Below, in pieces: positions 59,819-64,000 of a stretch of 64,000 nt of DNA. The DNA comes from Poriferisodalis sp965226645 (GTDB taxonomy: Bacteria > Actinomycetota > Acidimicrobiia > Acidimicrobiales > Poriferisodalaceae). The number at the start of each line of letters is the position of its first letter. Position 1 is the stretch's first letter. The stretch covers positions 434,001 to 498,000 of the forward strand of contig CBDDDL010000004.1 of assembly GCA_965226645.1 (NCBI GenBank). Direction: 5' to 3'. The notes beneath the pieces are model-generated. The model did no database searches. It was not told the DNA's origin and saw nothing but the letters and a program-made list of their open reading frames with translations. The position numbers were made by a program, and so were the translations under genes.

Positions 59819-60673
59819 ATGCCGCTGATGTTCACCGTCGCCGGCTCCCTGGGGCTGTTCTTGTTGCTCGGGCTCCCTCCCGTCCGAATCACGGGTACAG
59901 GGCGCCGAGCAAGCGCGAAGCGGTCGACGACATCGTGGCGGCCGCGGTATCGGCTCGTTCGGCCACGCCGAGCGCTCCTCACGATGACCGCAGCGATCGC
60001 AGGACGGTTCGGAGCGTGGCTGCTGTTCGGCAACGGGCTCGGCTCAGCAACCGCCGCGGTGCTTGCAGCGGCGGTTCCGGCGCACAGCGAGGCGACGCTG
60101 CGTCGCCGGCGGCTCTGGAGTGCTCGCCATGCGTGGCCTCGACTGCTGTCGGAGATACGCGTCCTCGTCACGAGCCGTGGTCAGTCCATTCCTGGTGCGC
60201 TCTTCGCTGCCGGTGCCAGCGCCCCCGTCGAGATGCGCAACGCATTCTGCGATGCGGCCCGAATCTGGGCGCTCAGCACTGATTTTGAAGCGGCCCTGGC
60301 GGTGCTCCGGGGAGCGCTGGCCGATCCGACCGCAGACGCCGTGTGCGAGACCCTGCTCGCGGCTCATCGAATCGGAGGAGTCGATCTCGACGGTCGATTG
60401 CGCGCCCTCGCAGAAGCCGCTCAGGTTGAAGCCGCCGCACGTCAGGATGCCCGTGCACGGCAAGCCGGAGCGAGGTTCGCTCGGAGTTTCGTGCTCGTGG
60501 TGCCCGCATTCATGGCCGTGATCGGTCTCGGCATCGGTCGGGGACGCGAGGCATACCAGGACACGAGCGGGCAACTGCTTGTCGCCCTGAGTCTCGGGGC
60601 TGTGGCGGGCTGCTGGTTCTGGGCCGGTCGGATCATGGCCGTGCCGCAACGGCGCCGGGTCTTCAGCGAGTGA
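59819..60673 (+). CDS. TadB-like type II secretion F-domain membrane protein
   Basis: A 284-residue membrane platform protein. The T2SSF domain contains RLLSEIRVLVTSRGQSIPGA and later LAEAAQVEAAARQDARA. Membrane helices are at the N-terminus, in the middle and at the C-terminus. The start is uncertain: ATG 59819 is 67 nt after tadA, and GTG 59798 in frame is also possible; neither has a clear ribosome-binding site. It ends in GTGA, overlapping tadC. Confidence 0.85.
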   Translation: MPLMFTVAGSLGLFLLLGLPPVRITGTGRRASAKRSTTSWRPRYRLVRPRRALLTMTAAIAGRFGAWLLFGNGLGSATAAVLAAAVPAHSEATLRRRRLWSARHAWPRLLSEIRVLVTSRGQSIPGALFAAGASAPVEMRNAFCDAARIWALSTDFEAALAVLRGALADPTADAVCETLLAAHRIGGVDLDGRLRALAEAAQVEAAARQDARARQAGARFARSFVLVVPAFMAVIGLGIGRGREAYQDTSGQLLVALSLGAVAGCWFWAGRIMAVPQRRRVFSE

Positions 60674-61551
60674 ACGCAATCGCGGCAAGCTGCGCGGCAG
60701 CACTCGGTACCGGCGCGATGCTCATCCTGTCCGAGGTGCGCTGGTTCCGCCGAGTGCCGCTCGCACGACGCCTCGAACCGCCGCTGCGACCGCATCGCCG
60801 ACCACTGCGTTCCCGCCTGATCTCGGCAACGATGGCCGCCGAAATCGGCGGCCGCCTCGCGACCGCGTTCGGCTTGGACCAAGAGCTCGGCACACGTTTG
60901 GAACGCCTCGGGCGACGACAGTCCGAAGCTCAGTTTCGAACACGTCAATTCACAATGTCCGCAGCTGTGCTGCTCGTGTCGTTCGCCGTGTCGATGTGGA
61001 TCGGTGCAGCACTGATTGCCGCCGTGCTCATCGGCGCCGCAATCGCCGTCGCGACGTTCCTCTTGCCAGAGCATCTGCTTTCGCAGGCGGTCACTTTGCG
61101 CGGCACCGAGCTGACCGAAGAGCTGCCGACCGTCACCGAACAGATTGCAATGCTGCTCGCCAGCGGGATGTCGCTGACCAATGCCCTGCAGACGACCGGA
61201 CAGCGAGGCCGAGGAGTCTGCCCTGCAGATCTGAGACGAGTCAGCGCCAGGGTCGCTCACGGTGCCACCGTCGAAACCGCGTTCGGAGAGTGGGCCGAGG
61301 CGGCTGGCTCAGCCGACGTTCGTCGCCTCGTCGGCGTGCTGACACTGCATGAGGACGCTGCCGATATTGCTGCGCTGGTGTCCGACGAGGCCCGTTCGGC
61401 GCGTTCCGCTGCTCATCGACGCCTCATTGAACGTATTGGGCGCCGCAACGAGCAGGTCTGGATACCGGTCGCTGTCGCCGCACTCGTGCCCGGAGCCATT
61501 CTGCTCTCGATCCCGTTCAGCGACGCCTTGCGGAGCTACACGGGCCCCTGA
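60670..61551 (+). CDS. TadC-like type II secretion F-domain membrane protein
   Basis: A 293-residue partner of TadB. The T2SSF helical bundle reads ELPTVTEQIAMLLASGMSLT then NALQTTGQRGRG and VGVLTLHEDAADIAALV; three or four membrane helices include FTMSAAVLLVSFAVSMWIGA. GTG 60670 overlaps the tadB stop (GTGA). The 94-bp gap after it contains a short CTATCTGC repeat and the leader of the pilin-like gene. Confidence 0.9.
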   Translation: MNAIAASCAAALGTGAMLILSEVRWFRRVPLARRLEPPLRPHRRPLRSRLISATMAAEIGGRLATAFGLDQELGTRLERLGRRQSEAQFRTRQFTMSAAVLLVSFAVSMWIGAALIAAVLIGAAIAVATFLLPEHLLSQAVTLRGTELTEELPTVTEQIAMLLASGMSLTNALQTTGQRGRGVCPADLRRVSARVAHGATVETAFGEWAEAAGSADVRRLVGVLTLHEDAADIAALVSDEARSARSAAHRRLIERIGRRNEQVWIPVAVAALVPGAILLSIPFSDALRSYTGP

Positions 61552-61645
61552 TTTGCCAACCAGTGCCAAGACGCACCCGTTCGTTCCTCTGCCTATCTGC
61601 CTATCTGCCTCAGCCGATCGACCCACCCAAGGAAGAGAACCGCTC

Positions 61646-61906
61646 ATGATTCACGTTGCTTTCGTTGCCCAGTCCGCCGTTCGAGCTGTCTTGGGGACCA
61701 TCGTGCTGTTCTTGCACTGCGGTCCAGACGCATTCGTTCCTCGTCGAATGCCGAGCCGCTGCGAGCGGGGTGAGGGTGTCATCAGCGCCGCTATCGCGGT
61801 GCTGGTCATCGCCTCGCTCGGAGCGCTCATGTGGGTGGGATTCAAGTCGTTGTGGGAGAGTGCCGAACAGACGACGAATGCCGAGATCGCCAAGATCGGC
61901 AAGTGA
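61646..61906 (+). CDS. Small Flp-pilin-like protein
   Basis: An 86-residue protein with a hydrophilic leader of about 43 residues ending in RGEG and then one long helix VISAAIAVLVIASLGALMWV followed by a charged tail. Its place between TadC and the TadE genes, and the leader-plus-helix form, match a Flp prepilin. The usual Glu at +5 of the mature helix is not evident, so processing differs or it is a minor pilin. ATG 61646 has AAGGAAG upstream. The gene ends in GTGA, coupled to the next. Confidence 0.7.
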   Translation: MIHVAFVAQSAVRAVLGTIVLFLHCGPDAFVPRRMPSRCERGEGVISAAIAVLVIASLGALMWVGFKSLWESAEQTTNAEIAKIGK

Positions 61907-62373
61907 GCACAAACCCGCGGCGCGGGCATTCATATTGGCGATCTGGCGCGAGTCGATCCAGTCGGCGGGCGAGCGGCACGCTCACCAATGAGCTCGGTGC
62001 CGGGCTTATCGCTCTGACGTGGAGCGTCCTCGCCTACTTGATGTTCCTCATGCTTGCGGTGCAGGTGACGGTGGACTTTTACACCGCGTCGGTCGTTCGA
62101 GCCATTGGACATGATTCCGTCCGTCAGACTGCGTTCTCCGGCGGCGGCCCCGACGCACGCGCCGCTGCCGAGCGATGGCTGCGGGCTCGCATTGGCGATT
62201 CGGTACACGTCGAGTCCGTCCGTTGGGACGTCGTCGATGGCGTCGTCTCGCTCAATCTGGCGGTTCGTCCGCCATCGGTGCTGATGGGTTCGCCCGGCCT
62301 GCCGGCCTTGGGACGCTTGGAACGCCGTTTCGATGTACGCGTCGAGACGCCGCAGTTCGAGCGCTCTGGATGA
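61903..62373 (+). CDS. TadE-like pseudopilin
   Basis: A 156-residue protein with a basic N-terminal region, then the TadE-type entry NELGAGLIALTWSVLAYLMF. The helix is followed by an external domain (VRAIGHDSVRQTAF onward). TadE-like proteins are minor pilins of Tad systems. GTG 61903 shares GTGA with the pilin stop; the stop shares ATGA with the next gene. Confidence 0.8.
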   Translation: MSTNPRRGHSYWRSGASRSSRRASGTLTNELGAGLIALTWSVLAYLMFLMLAVQVTVDFYTASVVRAIGHDSVRQTAFSGGGPDARAAAERWLRARIGDSVHVESVRWDVVDGVVSLNLAVRPPSVLMGSPGLPALGRLERRFDVRVETPQFERSG

Positions 62374-62996
62374 GATCCCGCCCGTTCTCGCAATCGCGTC
62401 GCATGGGGCCGAGCGGATCGGCAGCGCAACGAGAGAGCACGACGACATCGACGGCGAGGCCGTGGCTGAAGCGGCCCACCAGCGCAGCGAACAAGGGTGC
62501 GAAACGAGCGACGTCACCATTGCGATCGGACCACATCAGCACGGCCCAAAGAGAACGACGCAGCGACAAATCGGGCGTCGTCGGTCTCGAAGTGCTGCCG
62601 TTGCTCGTCGTTGTCTTCGTCGTGGGCACGCTCGTGTTCGCCCAGTCATGGATGGCGCTCGACGCCAAGATTGCTGCAACTGCAGGTGCACGCGAGGCCG
62701 CTCGAACCTTCGCTGAGCATGCTGCCGATCGGCCGGCGCGCGCCGCCGAAGCCGCATCGCGGGCTGGTCTGCGCGCGATGTCCGGCTATGGCCTGGCGGG
62801 CACCGCTCGCGTCGTCGCCATCGGAGCGGTCAGCAGTTCCCGCTGCGCCCGCGTGACCTTCGAGGCCACGTATGAGGTGCCGCGCCTCGCGTTGCCCTCT
62901 CGCGGCTGGCGGCAGGTCACGGTGCGGGCCCGCAGTACCGAGACCGTCGATCCGTTTCGTCACGGACTCGACGGCCGCGCTCGGTGCATCGCGTGA
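62370..62996 (+). CDS. TadE/G-like pilus protein with long basic N-terminus
   Basis: A 208-residue protein. About 70 Arg/Ser/Thr-rich residues precede a single hydrophobic helix (GVVGLEVLPLLVVVFVVGTL), which is followed by KIAATAGAREAARTFAEH, the typical TadE-like A-G-A-R-E-A-A block. The long basic leader is unusual. Start ATG 62370 overlaps the previous stop, and the end shares GTGA with the next gene. Confidence 0.8.
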   Translation: MRSRPFSQSRRMGPSGSAAQRESTTTSTARPWLKRPTSAANKGAKRATSPLRSDHISTAQRERRSDKSGVVGLEVLPLLVVVFVVGTLVFAQSWMALDAKIAATAGAREAARTFAEHAADRPARAAEAASRAGLRAMSGYGLAGTARVVAIGAVSSSRCARVTFEATYEVPRLALPSRGWRQVTVRARSTETVDPFRHGLDGRARCIA

Positions 62997-63493
62997 GTCG
63001 GCTGCTGCGCGGCGTCGCAACGAGCAGGTCCGCGCCAATGTCTTCCGTACGCGCAAGCGAGCGCGGCACGGTGCTCTTGTTGGTGCCCGTCGGAGTCCTC
63101 ATCGTGATGCTGCTCGCAGCGGTCACCGTCGATGCGGCAGCTGCATTCCTGGCCGAGCGCGAGGCCGCCGGTGCTGCCGCCTCGCTGGCGAACGACCTAG
63201 TCACGATGGCCATCGACGAAGGCCACTTGCGACGCTCGGGGCACTACCGGGTCAGCCCTTCGCGCTTGGCTTCTTTGTCGCAGTGGAGCCACCGAGCTGC
63301 GCTCGACCGACTCTCGGCGGTATTCGAGCCCGATTCGGTCGTGGTCAACGTGTCCACTGTCGGCCCGACGGCTGTTCACGTCTCCGTCGCCGGAGAGGCA
63401 CGGCGTGTCATCGGGCTGCCCGCGGGCGTCAATGGCCCCCGGCTGCGGCATGTGGAGGCTCACGCCACGGGACACGTGCACCTCTCCAGTTGA
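62993..63493 (+). CDS. TadG/Rv3654c-like pilus-associated protein
   Basis: A 166-residue protein with RASERGTVLLLVPVGVLIVM leading into a membrane helix, then VDAAAAFLAEREAAGAAASLAND, the helicase/secretion-neighbourhood TadE-like pattern. The remainder is an external domain ending TGHVHLSS. It is the last gene of the operon by overlap. GTG 62993 is preferred over GTG 62984 because it overlaps the upstream stop. Confidence 0.78.
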   Translation: MSRLLRGVATSRSAPMSSVRASERGTVLLLVPVGVLIVMLLAAVTVDAAAAFLAEREAAGAAASLANDLVTMAIDEGHLRRSGHYRVSPSRLASLSQWSHRAALDRLSAVFEPDSVVVNVSTVGPTAVHVSVAGEARRVIGLPAGVNGPRLRHVEAHATGHVHLSS

Positions 63494-63578
63494 ACGTGGA
63501 CTGTCTTTCCTCACTCGACCTTCCGTCGCTCAATAAGGGGCTTTCCATATTTGTCGTTGTGTTTCATATATTCTTCAG

Positions 63579-64000
63579 GTGATCAGAAGCCCGACCATGC
63601 GTGACGACGGCTCAGGCAATCCGACCCTGGTAAAGCACGCGATCGACGACGGCTGCCGCCGACTCCGCCACGAAGCCGAGATTCTGGTCGCAGCGAGCGG
63701 TGCGAACATCGTCGAATTGGTCGGCCTCGACGCACACGAGAACCGTTGCGAGCTCTCTCTTCGCTATCTCGAAGCTGCGACGCTGGCCGAGCACCCGGCT
63801 CTTGACCTCGCAGAGTTGCTGAGGGTGCTCCTTGGGGTCGGCACCGCCGTCGCTGAGCTTCATCGGCGGGGAATCTGTCACGGTGCGCTCGGTCGGGATC
63901 ACGTCCTCGTGGAACCCCACGGATCGCCGGTGCTGTGCGGTTTCGGCGAAGCGACCGGACCCGAAGATCTGCAGCAACATCCATCCGCCTCGGATCTGAC
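63579..64000 (+). CDS. Protein-kinase-like (probable pseudokinase), partial
   Basis: Open to the window edge, about 140 residues seen. The fold resembles a Ser/Thr kinase starting at the VAIK strand (TLVKHAIDDG), then helix C (RLRHEAEILVAASG), ELVGLDA and the E helix (LLRVLLGVGTAVAELHRRGI). The catalytic loop reads HGALGRDHVLVE where active kinases have HRD...N, and the DFG motif is CGFGEA. No glycine-rich loop precedes the Lys. So it is probably catalytically dead. Starts: GTG 63579 or ATG 63597. The 85-bp gap upstream is A/T-rich (CATATATTCTTC) and may hold its promoter. Confidence 0.65.
   Translation, partial: MIRSPTMRDDGSGNPTLVKHAIDDGCRRLRHEAEILVAASGANIVELVGLDAHENRCELSLRYLEAATLAEHPALDLAELLRVLLGVGTAVAELHRRGICHGALGRDHVLVEPHGSPVLCGFGEATGPEDLQQHPSASDL

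Overview
This 64 kb window is GC-rich bacterial chromosome. The gene families point to an actinobacterium, most likely class Acidimicrobiia; that class is my inference, since no rRNA is present. Supporting features are a DUF3039 protein, an actinobacterial-type ferrochelatase with extra cysteines, an actinobacterial LexA with a GAAC-type SOS box, B12-dependent ribonucleotide reductase, a DUF222/HNH (13E12-like) gene, Tad/Flp pilus genes without an outer-membrane secretin, and many GTG starts with 4-nt gene overlaps.

Layout. 1-3.0 kb: a spermidine/putrescine-type ABC importer (end of potA, then potB, potC, potD). 3.1-7.1 kb: catabolic genes on the minus strand (VOC dioxygenase-like protein, acyl-CoA dehydrogenase, enoyl-CoA hydratase, flavin reductase) with infA among them. 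7.3-9.2 kb: a DUF222-HNH gene between 24-bp inverted repeats, probably a mobile unit. 9.3-15 kb: amidohydrolase, threonine aldolase, Baeyer-Villiger-type monooxygenase, nitrobindin. 15.0-18.5 kb: an insertion-sequence nest, with a decayed IS1380-type copy, an IS3-family element and an intact IS1380-type copy. 18.5-22.4 kb: FlK-like thioesterase, a probable selenoprotein peroxiredoxin, a frameshifted sterol-reductase-like gene, tRNA-Val, an inositol-monophosphatase-family gene and an unknown gene. 22.4-31.4 kb: a six-gene oligopeptide-type ABC importer operon with two paralogous binding proteins and an ATPase interrupted by a membrane domain. 31.5-45.4 kb: housekeeping cluster (two tRNAs, dnaG, PPDK-like, glyS, recO, uppS, dinG-like helicase, era, CNNM transporter, ybeY, phoH, DUF3039). 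45.5-56.4 kb: an MFS-ferrochelatase fusion, nrdJ, a RibD-like reductase, lexA, nudC, cysS, a CPBP protease and an HTH protein. 56.5-63.5 kb: a tight Tad pilus operon. 63.6 kb to the end: start of a degenerate protein-kinase-like gene.

The most striking observations are: (1) an in-frame UGA replacing the first Cys of the WCPYC motif of a redoxin, followed by a stem-loop fitting the bacterial SECIS rules, so probably a selenoprotein; (2) an Opp/Dpp ATPase with about 230 residues of membrane-spanning sequence inserted between Q-loop and signature motif; (3) an MFS transporter fused to ferrochelatase; (4) the DUF222-HNH gene bounded by inverted repeats; (5) an IS1380 transposase whose ribosome-binding site lies in a hairpin formed only on read-through transcripts; (6) a pseudokinase behind the Tad operon.

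Two genes (sterol-reductase-like and tadZ) carry one-base frameshifts. These may be real or may be assembly errors. No gene-free stretch exceeds about 300 bases outside the insertion-sequence region.
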